Part shown: one piece after another, positions 1 to 8,123 of the stretch
How the letters are laid out: the number at the start of each line of letters is the position of its first letter
Position numbering within the stretch: position 1 is the first letter of the stretch
DNA from: CBDCYS01 sp965224215
GTDB lineage: Bacteria > Acidobacteriota > Terriglobia > Bryobacterales > UBA6623
Direction of reading: 5' to 3'
Length of the DNA: 64,000 nucleotides
Assembly: GCA_965224215.1 (NCBI GenBank)
Contig: CBDCYS010000012.1
Span: forward strand, 62,001-126,000
Translations under genes and position numbers: made by a program
Notes under the pieces: generated by a model
Database searches by the model: none
What the model was told of the DNA's origin: nothing
The model's input: the letters and a program-made list of their open reading frames with translations, nothing else

Positions 1-99
1 TTGAGGGCAGCCGGCGTGGGGCCGCTCGCTCCCGTGGCTTCTAATGACACACCGGAAGACCGCGCCAGAAATCGGCGCGTAGAACTCGTGAAGCAGTGA
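1..99 (+). CDS. OmpA-family protein, C-terminal end (partial)
   Basis: The window opens inside a reading frame that stays open to a TGA at 97-99. The visible residues end in ASNDTPEDRARNRRVELVKQ, the characteristic tail of OmpA-like peptidoglycan-binding domains, where the NRRVE stretch is highly conserved. The family binds diaminopimelate in peptidoglycan and anchors the outer membrane to the cell wall. Everything upstream lies outside the window, so the N-terminal architecture (barrel, lipoprotein or repeats) is unknown. A perfect hairpin about 45 bases further on could end its transcript. Confidence 0.8.
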   Translation: MRAAGVGPLAPVASNDTPEDRARNRRVELVKQ

Positions 100-143
100 C
101 GGCCAGCCCAACGGATAGAACTGTCTCTCCAGGGCCGGCCGTT

Positions 144-173
144 AGGTGCTGGTATCGCTAAATACCAGCACCT
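144..173. terminator. Perfect 12-bp hairpin between convergent genes
   Basis: Arms at 144-155 and 162-173 (aggtgctggtat / ataccagcacct) pair perfectly around a 6-base loop. The hairpin lies between the end of the OmpA-like gene on the plus strand and the end of the helicase gene on the minus strand, where a bidirectional terminator is expected. No clean T-run follows on either strand, so the terminator role is inferred. Confidence 0.5.
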
Positions 174-188
174 CTTGATATCAAAAGA

Positions 189-1535
189 TCAGGCGGATCG
201 TCGCGACTGACCGCGAGGCGCTCCGCCTCGGCCGGCGCGATCGGGACCCGCCGTCGCCGCCGCGCTTTTGCGTCTGCGCTCGCCGCGCGTGCTGGAAAGC
301 CGTTTTCTGATTCCAGTACCATTCGCGCCGCCGCCCGCTGAACGCTGCCCGCGGGAAGAAGGACGACGATGTTCGGAGTGAAGAGCTGCTTCCGACTCGA
401 ATCCGGGCGCCTGCAGTTGCGTGATGGGCGAGCCTAGATTGCGCTCGATCGCCCGCAAAGCTTCGGCGTCCTCTCTTGCGACAAACGTGTAGGCTTTGCC
501 GCTGCGTTCGGCGCGGCCGGTGCGCCCAATACGGTGAGTATAGGCGTCGGGTGTGTTCGGAACGTCGAAGTTGATCACATGCGAAACCCCGGCGACATCG
601 ATGCCGCGGGACGCAATATCAGTCGCTACCAGAATCTTGTAGCGGCCTTCTCGAAAGCCGCCCATGGCTTTGTCCCGTTGCGCCTGAGTCATGTAGCCCT
701 GCAGTGCGACGGCGTTGAGGCCCATGCCGCTCAATTGAACACTGAGTCGCCGCGCGCGGTGCTTGGTTCGCAGGAAAACGATCGCGGAGGTGAATCCATC
801 GGTCTTCAGCAGATGCTTGAGCAAGTCGATCTTGCGATCCGCCGGGATGCGATAGAGAGCGTGCTCAATCGTGGAAGCAGGCGTGGAGTACGCCAATTCG
901 ACGACATGGGGAGATTTAAGGATCCGATTGGCCAGCGACCGGATTTCGTCCGGCATCGTGGCCCCGAATAAGAGGTTCTGACGCTGCTCAGGCAGCATCG
1001 CCAGGATGCTCCGTATGTCAGGAATGAAACCCATATCGAACATCTGATCGGCTTCATCGAGAACGAGGATCTTGACCTGCCCTAACATCGCCTTACCTTG
1101 CCGCAGCAGGTCGAGCAATCGACCGGGGCAAGCAATCACGATATCGGGCTGATTGCGTAACGCGCGAACTTGCGGGCGCTCTGACACGCCGCCAAAAACC
1201 GTGACGGCCTTGAGACGGGTGAACTTGGCCAGCTTTTCAAAATCGCTGTGAATCTGCATCGCCAGCTCCCGAGTGGGAGCCAAGATGAGAGCGCGCGGAC
1301 CGGGCCGGCGCTCGGCGATCAGACGCTCGATAATCGGCAGTGCGAAAGCGGCGGTTTTGCCGGTTCCCGTCTGCGCTAGGCCGAGAATATCGGAGCCCGC
1401 CAGGGCCGCCGGGATGGTCTCGGCTTGAATGGGCCGGGGCTCGGCGAAACCGGCCTCGGCAATGCCTCGCTGAATCGGGGGAGCCAATGAAAATTGGGCG
1501 AACCCGGATTCGGGGCTAAAAGTTGTCTGTGACAT
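189..1535 (-). CDS. rhlE: DEAD-box ATP-dependent RNA helicase, RhlE-like
   Basis: A cytoplasmic ATP-dependent RNA unwinding enzyme of the kind used in ribosome assembly, RNA decay and cold adaptation. The motifs appear in order: Q-motif region (GFAEPRPIQ), Walker A AQTGTGKT near residue 55, PTRELA, DEAD near residue 160, GAT in place of SAT as motif III, and HRIGRTGR in the second RecA domain. The C-terminal 70 residues are rich in Arg, Gly and Ser, as in RhlE-type RNA-binding tails. The start was placed at the ATG at 1535 because the protein then begins MSQTTFSPESGF close to the Q motif. An in-frame extension to 1586 has no family support. The gene faces the OmpA end. Confidence 0.9.
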   Translation of the reverse strand: MSQTTFSPESGFAQFSLAPPIQRGIAEAGFAEPRPIQAETIPAALAGSDILGLAQTGTGKTAAFALPIIERLIAERRPGPRALILAPTRELAMQIHSDFEKLAKFTRLKAVTVFGGVSERPQVRALRNQPDIVIACPGRLLDLLRQGKAMLGQVKILVLDEADQMFDMGFIPDIRSILAMLPEQRQNLLFGATMPDEIRSLANRILKSPHVVELAYSTPASTIEHALYRIPADRKIDLLKHLLKTDGFTSAIVFLRTKHRARRLSVQLSGMGLNAVALQGYMTQAQRDKAMGGFREGRYKILVATDIASRGIDVAGVSHVINFDVPNTPDAYTHRIGRTGRAERSGKAYTFVAREDAEALRAIERNLGSPITQLQAPGFESEAALHSEHRRPSSRGQRSAGGGANGTGIRKRLSSTRGERRRKSAAATAGPDRAGRGGAPRGQSRRSA

Positions 1536-1888
1536 TAAAAAGGGATTGTCCCTGCGGATGCACGAATACCTACTCGTGCACCGCAATCATTCGAACCTAT
1601 ACAACAGAGACAGGCAGAGAAGAATAAGGCGGCGCGATCCTGGAAGGGGTCCTGTTGTGCGCCGTGGGCCGCGAGACTGCGGCCAAGAAGTACTAGCCCC
1701 ACAATAGCAGGTTGAGAGCCGGAGCGCCAGCGGCGGGTTTGTACAGGGTTTCTCCGGGAGGCCTTCAAGGTTGCTTGAGGAATCGACTTGAGGTCCCCAT
1801 TACGCGAAAGATGGACGCCAACGGAGCCAACGGAGGTGTACGGATGCCGCTTTGCCCAACGGCTTGTAGAATCATGAGCTTACGATGA
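1536..1888. other. Non-coding stretch upstream of the helicase
   Basis: About 350 bases hold the helicase 5' region and end in a run of nine to ten G residues near 1894-1903. No supported gene, RNA or strong promoter was recognised. Confidence 0.4.
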
Positions 1889-2092
1889 TTGCTTGGGGGG
1901 GGGGTCCTCAACCGCTGGCTTTTTCGCGGCTTGCACAGCCTGGATTTTCGATTCCTCTACAACCGGCGGCCGCTCTGGGACATCGTCACGATCCTGCTGC
2001 TGCTCGGGGGAATCGTATTGAGCGTGACTTCGATGACGCAAGCCTGGCATCGGCTGCGGCGACACAAGCGCCGCCTAGTCGGCGGATCATAG
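1889..2092 (+). pseudogene. PepSY-domain membrane protein, C-terminal remnant
   Basis: The 67 codons read LNRWLFRGLHSLDF, then LYNRRPLWDIV, a hydrophobic segment (TILLLLGGIVLSVTS) and a basic tail. This is how the last transmembrane segment of PepSY-domain proteins looks. The several hundred residues that normally precede it are absent, and no upstream frame continues the homology. The remnant starts beside a long poly-G tract, which may have caused a frameshift or marks the break. It is treated as a decayed fragment. A short standalone membrane protein translated from the TTG at 1889 is less likely. Confidence 0.5.
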
Positions 2093-2110
2093 CGAGAAGA
2101 CTGGCCTTAG

Positions 2111-3106
2111 CTACCATTCGTGCTCGGCCGGCATGACACCAACGGCGAACTCGCCAAAGCCGTAAAAAATAGGCTTGTACGGCCCCGCGTATTCCACGTT
2201 CGCCTTGGCCGGCACTTCGAAATCGAGGCCCCAGTAGATGGCGTTGACGATGAGGCGTCTGAGATCTTCGCTCAGCAGATCGACCGACGCCCCCATCGTC
2301 GTCGTGAAGATACGATTGGTCTTCCCGCTCTCATTCTTGTAGTGCCGTACCCACGCGATCGGCATCAGGGCATTATCGAGCTTGGGCGGGTCGTCGGGTT
2401 CGAGGCCGGTCAGTGTCATTCCGTGAAGCAACGTCTGGGCATCGTCCGGCAGGTTTATGACACCGTAGACGTCACTCGTTCCAAAGACATCCAGAACTCC
2501 ACGAAGAATCGGGTGGTCTTTGTTGCGCCCGTCAACGAGTCCTCGCGTGGCTTCCTTTTTGTGACGTCCATGATGGTTGATCCACGTTTCCCCGAGAACT
2601 TGCTGCCCGAAACCACCCGGCCATTCCTTGCTGTCAAAACTGTACTTCGCGTAGGGACTCTTCGGTTTCCGCTCGTAGCGGAACGCGTGGGTCGCCGTGC
2701 GCAGCGCTACGATCGGCTTGCCGGAATGGAAGTAGTCGACGAAGTGCTTCATGTCCGCGTCGGGAAGCTCACGGAAACGTGTGAACAGCACCATCAGGTC
2801 GGCCGATTGGAGATGCTCCATGCCCGGAATGTTGGTTTGCTCGTCCGGGTTAATCGCTCCGGTCTTTTGATCGATGGCAAACAGAACCGTGCATTTGAAA
2901 CCATGCCGCATGGCGAGGATCTTCGCCATCATCGGCATGCCTTCCTCGGAGCGGTATTCTTCGTCGCCGGTCACAAAGACAATGTGTTTTCCAAGGCCGG
3001 GGGCTTGCTTCCCTTCGTAGACGACCCAGTCTTTCGCTTGCGCCGATGAAGCGAGCATTGCGAGTGCAAAAGCTAGAATGGCGAATCGGCTGATTCTTTT
3101 GGTCAT
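2111..3106 (-). CDS. Secreted ThuA-like domain protein
   Basis: The 331-residue protein has a clear Sec signal peptide (about residues 1-24, ending SSAQA) followed by a ThuA-like glutamine-amidotransferase fold. The fold is suggested by the IVFVTGDEEYRSEEGMPMMA start, the central ADLMVLFTRFRELPD strand and the HPILRGV segment. ThuA-like proteins are found in sugar-utilisation loci and, in Acidobacteriota, Planctomycetota and Verrucomicrobiota, as exported proteins of unknown substrate. The catalytic chemistry is not established, so no enzyme name is given. It precedes an MlrC-like gene on the same strand, separated by a palindromic repeat, so co-transcription is uncertain. Confidence 0.75.
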   Translation of the reverse strand: MTKRISRFAILAFALAMLASSAQAKDWVVYEGKQAPGLGKHIVFVTGDEEYRSEEGMPMMAKILAMRHGFKCTVLFAIDQKTGAINPDEQTNIPGMEHLQSADLMVLFTRFRELPDADMKHFVDYFHSGKPIVALRTATHAFRYERKPKSPYAKYSFDSKEWPGGFGQQVLGETWINHHGRHKKEATRGLVDGRNKDHPILRGVLDVFGTSDVYGVINLPDDAQTLLHGMTLTGLEPDDPPKLDNALMPIAWVRHYKNESGKTNRIFTTTMGASVDLLSEDLRRLIVNAIYWGLDFEVPAKANVEYAGPYKPIFYGFGEFAVGVMPAEHEW

Positions 3107-3149
3107 GACTTACTGAGAATGATTGTAAGGGTTTCCGTGATCCGGCGTG

Positions 3150-3247
3150 CCGTAGCGCGGGGCTCGTCAGAAACCCGCGGCCCTTCGTTCCGCCTCTCCT
3201 TGCGGGTGAGTGAAAAACTGCGGGTCTCTTCGAGCCCCGCGCTACGG
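3150..3247. repeat. Imperfect long palindrome, dispersed repeat copy 1
   Basis: The left arm at 3150-3180 begins ccgtagcgcggggctcg. The right arm ending at 3247 is its near-perfect inverse complement. A closely related palindrome lies at 19564-19664, so this is a dispersed repeat and not a gene-specific terminator. It sits between the ThuA-like and MlrC-like genes. Confidence 0.75.
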
Positions 3248-3309
3248 GAGGTTGAAACAACTCGGATTTGCGAACATCCGTCTTTGGACGGGTCCCGGCA
3301 GACGTTGAG

Positions 3310-4773
3310 TCAGTCGAGCGAGATTTCATCCAGCGGATAGATTGGCCGCGGCACCCTCTGGTAGGGGAGTGACCGCAAGTTCGCCGTGCTGATGCCCGGA
3401 GTGTCGACGATAACAATCTTGCTGGCGAAAGTATACTCGGAGCGAAAGCTATTCGCCGACTTGACGACCACGATCTTGTAGTCGCGCGGCTCCAGGCCCT
3501 GGCTGCGATAAACCTCGGGCGCAATCATGTTCGCCGCTTCATCGGACATCACCACAGTCATGCTGCCGGCTTGAATGACGGCCGTGCGTCCCATTTCATT
3601 CAGCATGCCCTTGTTATAGTTGCCGGTGAAGCGAAACCTGCCATCGGAGAGCGAGCGCAGGGTCCCATGGATCAGGGCGGGGACATGATTCATCTTGTCA
3701 AAGACGCCGCCGACCGCCGCGCGAAACCGGTCACCGGGACGCAATGCCCAAGCCTGATCGACGGCTTTGGGATCACGCACCCATAGGAGTGAGGGAACAC
3801 CCGGCGCAAACTGTTGCAGGGGGCCGACCAACTCGGCACTGTCACCGGGAGCTCCCGCCGTCGGTCCGTCAGAGGACTCCGCCAGCACCACCGGTGAGCC
3901 TGGCTCAGCGAGAGCTTGCTCGATTGCCTGGCGCGGGCGGAGCAGCCGCGGCGCGAACTCTTCACGCAGACTCCACAGCCTTTCCCCCATTTCCCTCGCG
4001 CAGTCCCGTGCGCTGGCTTGGTTGCGGTCCGCCACGGCAAGAGTAGCGCAGCCCATTTCCTCGATATCAAGCCAGGGCTGCACTCCAAAACTTGAAACCG
4101 ACAGCACTTCGGGATGCGCGTCGCGATAAGCGTATCCGGTATCGAATACCTGCTTCATGGGACCATGCGTCGTCTGCATGTTCTCGGCAGGGACGATCAA
4201 GGGCAGCTTCCGCATGGCCGACGCCGGGCTGATCTCTTCGCTCAACGTTTTGAGCAGAAGCTCGGCCCCGCTGAGCCCCGTCTCGTACATATCCGTGTGG
4301 GGATAGCACTGGTACGCGATCACCGCGTTGGCAAGCGCGGCGATCTTAGCCGTCAGGTTGGCGTGCAGGTCGAGGGTCACAACGATCGGTATGTCGCCCA
4401 CGATGGCTCGGGCGGCCTCGATGACTCCTCCGTCACAATCGTCGGTTCCACGGGCACACATCGAACCGTGGAGCGCCAGCAGCAAGCCGTCCAAGGGGCC
4501 CGCATCGCTCAGCCGGCGGCGCACAATCGACAACAATTCTTCGAAAGTCGCAGCGGACATGAGTCCGGCCGTCATCGCCCAACCCGCAAACAAAGGCACG
4601 ACCTGATGCGAGGTGCCGCCCAGAACATCGAGAAACGCGCCGACCTCGGTCTGAGTGCCGCTCCAACGATCTAGCACGGCAGGGCCTTCCACCAGCCCAA
4701 AGTCCTGCAAACGGGTTTCGACCGGGGAAAAGGTGTTGGTTTCTTGAAGCAGGTAGCCGACGCCGATTCGCAT
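3310..4773 (-). CDS. M81-family (MlrC-like) metallopeptidase
   Basis: A 487-residue protein matching the M81/MlrC family, named for the enzyme that cleaves linearised microcystin fragments. Most members have unknown natural substrates. Family landmarks: QETNTFSP near the N-terminus, LLLALHGSM, the zinc-region motifs TLDLHANLT and CYPHTDMYETG, and SSDGPTAGAPGDS in the C-terminal domain. No signal peptide is seen, so a cytoplasmic location is inferred. The start at 4773 (MRIGVGYLLQETN) fits the family. An upstream in-frame extension runs into the neighbouring insertion sequence and is spurious. The IS1595 element begins 36 bases upstream and probably separates the gene from its original promoter. 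Confidence 0.85.
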   Translation of the reverse strand: MRIGVGYLLQETNTFSPVETRLQDFGLVEGPAVLDRWSGTQTEVGAFLDVLGGTSHQVVPLFAGWAMTAGLMSAATFEELLSIVRRRLSDAGPLDGLLLALHGSMCARGTDDCDGGVIEAARAIVGDIPIVVTLDLHANLTAKIAALANAVIAYQCYPHTDMYETGLSGAELLLKTLSEEISPASAMRKLPLIVPAENMQTTHGPMKQVFDTGYAYRDAHPEVLSVSSFGVQPWLDIEEMGCATLAVADRNQASARDCAREMGERLWSLREEFAPRLLRPRQAIEQALAEPGSPVVLAESSDGPTAGAPGDSAELVGPLQQFAPGVPSLLWVRDPKAVDQAWALRPGDRFRAAVGGVFDKMNHVPALIHGTLRSLSDGRFRFTGNYNKGMLNEMGRTAVIQAGSMTVVMSDEAANMIAPEVYRSQGLEPRDYKIVVVKSANSFRSEYTFASKIVIVDTPGISTANLRSLPYQRVPRPIYPLDEISLD

Positions 4774-4808
4774 TGGGATTTCGGTTATGCGTTCCTTGAA
4801 TACAATTT

Positions 4809-5839
4809 GATGGGTATCCGGTTGACTCAGGTAGCCCCAATATCTTGTGGTTTGGGGATTTTCTTGGGTTCTGTAACCGGGTGAACAATCATCTTGTAAG
4901 TCGCGGGATCCACGGCTCCCGCCTGCTGGACGAGCCGATAGAAGAGTTTGCCGCGGCTTTTGGATTTGCGGCGGTTGAAACGGAAGGTGAACTCGTCCAG
5001 GTAGTAGTCCAGATGTTTGTGGCTCACGGCGCCCTGATGGGTGCCCAGCAGCCAGCGCTTGAGCAGTGACATCACGCGGTGGACGCGGGGCATCAATTCC
5101 GACGCGGACTGCTCCTGCCTGCTGACAACTGTGACCTGATGGACGTAGCCTTCCTTTTTCAACCCGGAGTAACCGGGCCAGCCGTCGGTATGCACCACGC
5201 TGCCCGGCTCGATGCACTCCTCCACGAAAGGCAACAGGCTCTCGCCCGAGGCATCCTCGATTCTCTTCATGCGAATCCGGCCGATACCCCGCCCATCCTC
5301 TTGAGCGGCCACTGCGATCAATGCTTTGTTTTTCAGGTTTCGGCCCCGCAGGCCCTCTTCGAGCCCGCCCCAGTAGCTTTCATCGACTTCCACCGTCCCG
5401 GCCAGCAAATCCCGTCCCGGCCGCACCATCGCGCGCCGCATTTTGTGCAGCCAGGTCCAAGCCGTTTCGTACCTGTTGAGCCCCAACACTCCTTGAAGTC
5501 CCAAAGCGCTGGCTCCGGTCTTTTGGGTGGTGACCCACCACATCGCACGAAACCACAACGGCAAAGGGCTGCGCGTGTCCTGAAAGATGGTCCCGGCGGT
5601 CACCGAGGTTTGGCGCCCACACGCAGCGCACTGCAGCAGCACTTTTCGCAAAGGCCACGACTTTCCACAACCGCAACCCGGACAGCGGGAACCGTCCGGC
5701 CAGCGCAGCCGGAACAGATACTCCCGGCAGGCCTCCTCACTGCTAAAACGGGCCTCGAACTCTGTCAGGTTCTGAGGGTAATCTTCCATCTGCCGGCATA
5801 CTACATCTTGGGGCTACCTGAGTCAACCGGATACCCATC
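4809..5839 (-). mobile_element. IS1595-family insertion sequence with 8-bp target duplication
   Basis: Element of 1031 bp. Both ends begin gatgggtatccggttgac and continue with the same bases for about 32 bp in inverted orientation. It is flanked exactly by the direct repeat tacaattt (4801-4808 and 5840-5847). An 8-bp duplication is the IS1595 signature. One transposase gene fills it, and the transposase stop codon lies inside the left terminal repeat. Intact ends and an exact duplication suggest a recent insertion. Confidence 0.92.
4827..5789 (-). CDS. IS1595-family transposase
   Basis: A DDE-type transposase of 320 residues with the ISXO2-like layout. An N-terminal zinc ribbon (CPGCGCG...CAACG, about residues 37-60) is followed by a helical region and a catalytic domain with EVDESYWGG, HTDGWPGY and the late acidic LDEFTFRFNRRKS segment. 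Length and motifs are complete, so it should be functional. It differs clearly in sequence from the second IS1595 transposase at 56763-57716, so the two are separate elements and not copies. Confidence 0.92.
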   Translation of the reverse strand: MEDYPQNLTEFEARFSSEEACREYLFRLRWPDGSRCPGCGCGKSWPLRKVLLQCAACGRQTSVTAGTIFQDTRSPLPLWFRAMWWVTTQKTGASALGLQGVLGLNRYETAWTWLHKMRRAMVRPGRDLLAGTVEVDESYWGGLEEGLRGRNLKNKALIAVAAQEDGRGIGRIRMKRIEDASGESLLPFVEECIEPGSVVHTDGWPGYSGLKKEGYVHQVTVVSRQEQSASELMPRVHRVMSLLKRWLLGTHQGAVSHKHLDYYLDEFTFRFNRRKSKSRGKLFYRLVQQAGAVDPATYKMIVHPVTEPKKIPKPQDIGAT

Positions 5840-5870
5840 TACAATTTAATTCGAATCGTTTTTGGCACCC

Positions 5871-6377
5871 TCATGTTGGAGCATTCACTGTTCCTCTCGG
5901 TTTGGCGAGGCCCCAGGGGACAAGGTCGGTCCAGGCTTCGCTCAACTCGTTCCTAAGTTCAGTGATGAAATCGATCCAGCCTCTACTCAATTCGTTCCTC
6001 ACTTCTTTAAATCCGAATGTGTAGGTGCACTTGCTTGTTGAAACCCTACCGTCTTCTTGGGCACAGCCAAAGACCACATAGGTTCTTCCGGTTCGGAGGC
6101 GATAGTGGCAATTCCAGCCAAGCATCTGAACTAGCTCGACCGTCTCCCCGTTCTTGACAGATCCCCAGTACGTCTTATCGACCTGCAAGACTGCATTGCG
6201 ATCTCCCATTTCAGATCCACTGCCGATGATCACCTTCCCCTGGAAAATCACTGAAGCCTCTCGTCCGCAAGGAAAGAATTGGGTGTCGCACCAACAACCG
6301 AGCAGAGAACCCGGCGCGGCGAAGAAGGCGAGTGTTAGCGCGACCGCGTATTGTCGAGTTCGCTTAGATTGACTCAT
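5871..6377 (-). CDS. Secreted cysteine-rich hypothetical protein, NTR/TIMP-like
   Basis: The 168-residue product has a signal peptide followed by a CWCD motif and further cysteines (FFPCG, WNCHY, FGCAQ, SKCTY). A region reads ASVIFQGKVIIGSG then VDKTYWGSVKNGETVEL. This resembles bacterial TIMP/netrin-like exported proteins, in which Cys-x-Cys starts the mature domain. The C-terminus carries a short duplication (RNELSRGWIDF / RNELSEAWTDL). The start at 6377 places the basic n-region MSQSKRTRQ just before the hydrophobic segment. A longer in-frame start at 6446 is possible. Function is unknown, and the family match is by motif only. Confidence 0.5.
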   Translation of the reverse strand: MSQSKRTRQYAVALTLAFFAAPGSLLGCWCDTQFFPCGREASVIFQGKVIIGSGSEMGDRNAVLQVDKTYWGSVKNGETVELVQMLGWNCHYRLRTGRTYVVFGCAQEDGRVSTSKCTYTFGFKEVRNELSRGWIDFITELRNELSEAWTDLVPWGLAKPRGTVNAPT

Positions 6378-6498
6378 TTGGTATCGAATTACGTCTGCTG
6401 TTTGATTACGTATTTCGTTTTCCTTTCGTTTCGTGACTTGGTCCAAGGCGCCGGTTAAAGCCGCACCGCAGGAATGACGATATCACAAGATACGCCCT

Positions 6499-8031
6499 AT
6501 GCAGCCGCCCCGCCTCGCCGTTGTTTCGAACCGTTTGCCCGCCATCATCAAACAGGATGAGAACGGCAAGACCAGCATTCAACAGGGATCGGGTGGCCTG
6601 GTGACCGCCCTCACCCCGGTATTGCGCGATCGTGGAGGAGTATGGATCGGCTGGTTGGGCACCGCCACCACCGACCCAAAGGAGACTGCGCTCTGCGATG
6701 ATCTGCTGGCGCAGGGAGCGCAGGAGCGCGGGTTCGAGCTCAAGTCAGTCAGTCTTTCGTCGGATGACATCGAGAAGTATTACTTCGGATTCGCGAACGA
6801 AATCCTCTGGCCGCTCTTCCACGACCTGCCGTCTCGCTGCCACTTTGAGCCCAGCTACTGGCGGGCCTACGAAGCCGTGAATCGTAAGTTCGCGGCGGCG
6901 ATTGTTCAACACACCCGCGAAACGGACTACGTCTGGGTGCAAGATTACCATCTACTGCTAGCCGCCCGGGAGCTCAAGAAAAGTGGGGCGCGACGGCAGA
7001 CTGGTTTCTTCCTGCACATCCCCTTTCCTCCCCTGGACTTGTTTCTCCAAGTGCCCTGGCGTTTCGCTCTTCTCGACGCTCTGTTGGAATATGACCTGAT
7101 CGGTTTCCAGACGCCTCGTGACCGAGACAACTTCGTCCAATGCGTGAATGCCCTGTTCGGCCGGGTTCAGATCCAGCGCAACGGACAAATCCTGACTATC
7201 ACGATGCAGGGGAGAAGTGTTCGTGTGGGTGCATTCCCCATCAGCATCGATTTCGAAGGATTCGAGCGGCTGGGCCGTTCAAACGAAGTGGCTGAGCGAG
7301 CAGGATTCGTGCGCGAAAGCCAACCCAACAAAAAGATGATCCTTGGGGTTGACAGGCTGGATTACACCAAGGGGATTCCCCAACGATTGCGGGCCTTTGC
7401 CAACGCGCTGACCCGCTATCCCGATCTGCGCAGAAGGTTGACGCTTGTTCAAGTCGTGGTTCCCAGCCGCAGGCAAGTGCAAGACTACGAGACGCTCAAG
7501 GACGAGGTGGAACGGCTCGTTGGCGAGATCAATGGGCGCTTCACCGAGGTCGGCTGGACTCCGATCGAATACATTTTCAGATCACTGACCCGCGACGAAT
7601 TAGTTGCCTACTACCGCAGTTGCCAGGTCGCCTTGATCACGCCCCTCAAAGATGGAATGAACCTGGTAGCGAAAGAATATTGTGCCAGCAGCGTCGACGA
7701 TGACAGCGTGCTAATCCTTAGCGAGTTTGCGGGCGCGGCCGCTCAATTGGCCCACGGCGCGCTGCTCGTCAATCCTCACGACATCGATGGCGTCGCGGAA
7801 GCCATTCACCAGGCCCTCACTATGGACTCGGTGGAGAGGAAAGCCCGAATGGGAACCCTGCGGGACTCGATCCGAACAGACGATGTGTTCCGCTGGGCGG
7901 AATCCTATCTGGAGGCAGGGACTCGCCAGGGCGCGACCCTAAGACCTGGCGACCCACGGCCAGGGACGCTCGCCGAGACCGAGGATTTCGAAGACGCTCC
8001 GCTGCTAGCGCCCTTCGTGCCGGCCAACTGA
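6499..8031 (+). CDS. otsA: Trehalose-6-phosphate synthase (GT20)
   Basis: The product transfers glucose from a nucleotide sugar to glucose-6-phosphate, giving trehalose-6-phosphate, a step in compatible-solute synthesis in the cytoplasm. Its 510 residues carry the GT20 landmarks: VVSNRLP at the N-terminus, GSGGLVTAL, WVQDYHLLL, GVDRLDYTKGIPQRL near residue 285, DGMNLVAKEY and the sugar-nucleotide segment LSEFAGAAAQL. No OtsB-type phosphatase gene lies beside it, so dephosphorylation must be encoded elsewhere. It is convergent with a GT5 glucan synthase, pairing two sugar-storage functions. Confidence 0.92.
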   Translation: MQPPRLAVVSNRLPAIIKQDENGKTSIQQGSGGLVTALTPVLRDRGGVWIGWLGTATTDPKETALCDDLLAQGAQERGFELKSVSLSSDDIEKYYFGFANEILWPLFHDLPSRCHFEPSYWRAYEAVNRKFAAAIVQHTRETDYVWVQDYHLLLAARELKKSGARRQTGFFLHIPFPPLDLFLQVPWRFALLDALLEYDLIGFQTPRDRDNFVQCVNALFGRVQIQRNGQILTITMQGRSVRVGAFPISIDFEGFERLGRSNEVAERAGFVRESQPNKKMILGVDRLDYTKGIPQRLRAFANALTRYPDLRRRLTLVQVVVPSRRQVQDYETLKDEVERLVGEINGRFTEVGWTPIEYIFRSLTRDELVAYYRSCQVALITPLKDGMNLVAKEYCASSVDDDSVLILSEFAGAAAQLAHGALLVNPHDIDGVAEAIHQALTMDSVERKARMGTLRDSIRTDDVFRWAESYLEAGTRQGATLRPGDPRPGTLAETEDFEDAPLLAPFVPAN

Positions 8032-8123
8032 AGCCAACGCCGCAGGTGCCACGAAACAGAATGGATCTGCCCGCAATTGCGGAAGCTCGGGAGGCAACCT
8101 ACCAACGCAGGCTCAGAAACCCA

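Noticed and set aside
1560..1600. tRNA-like ggttcgaat motif on the minus strand near the helicase start
   Set aside because: No acceptor stem, anticodon arm or correct spacing around it.
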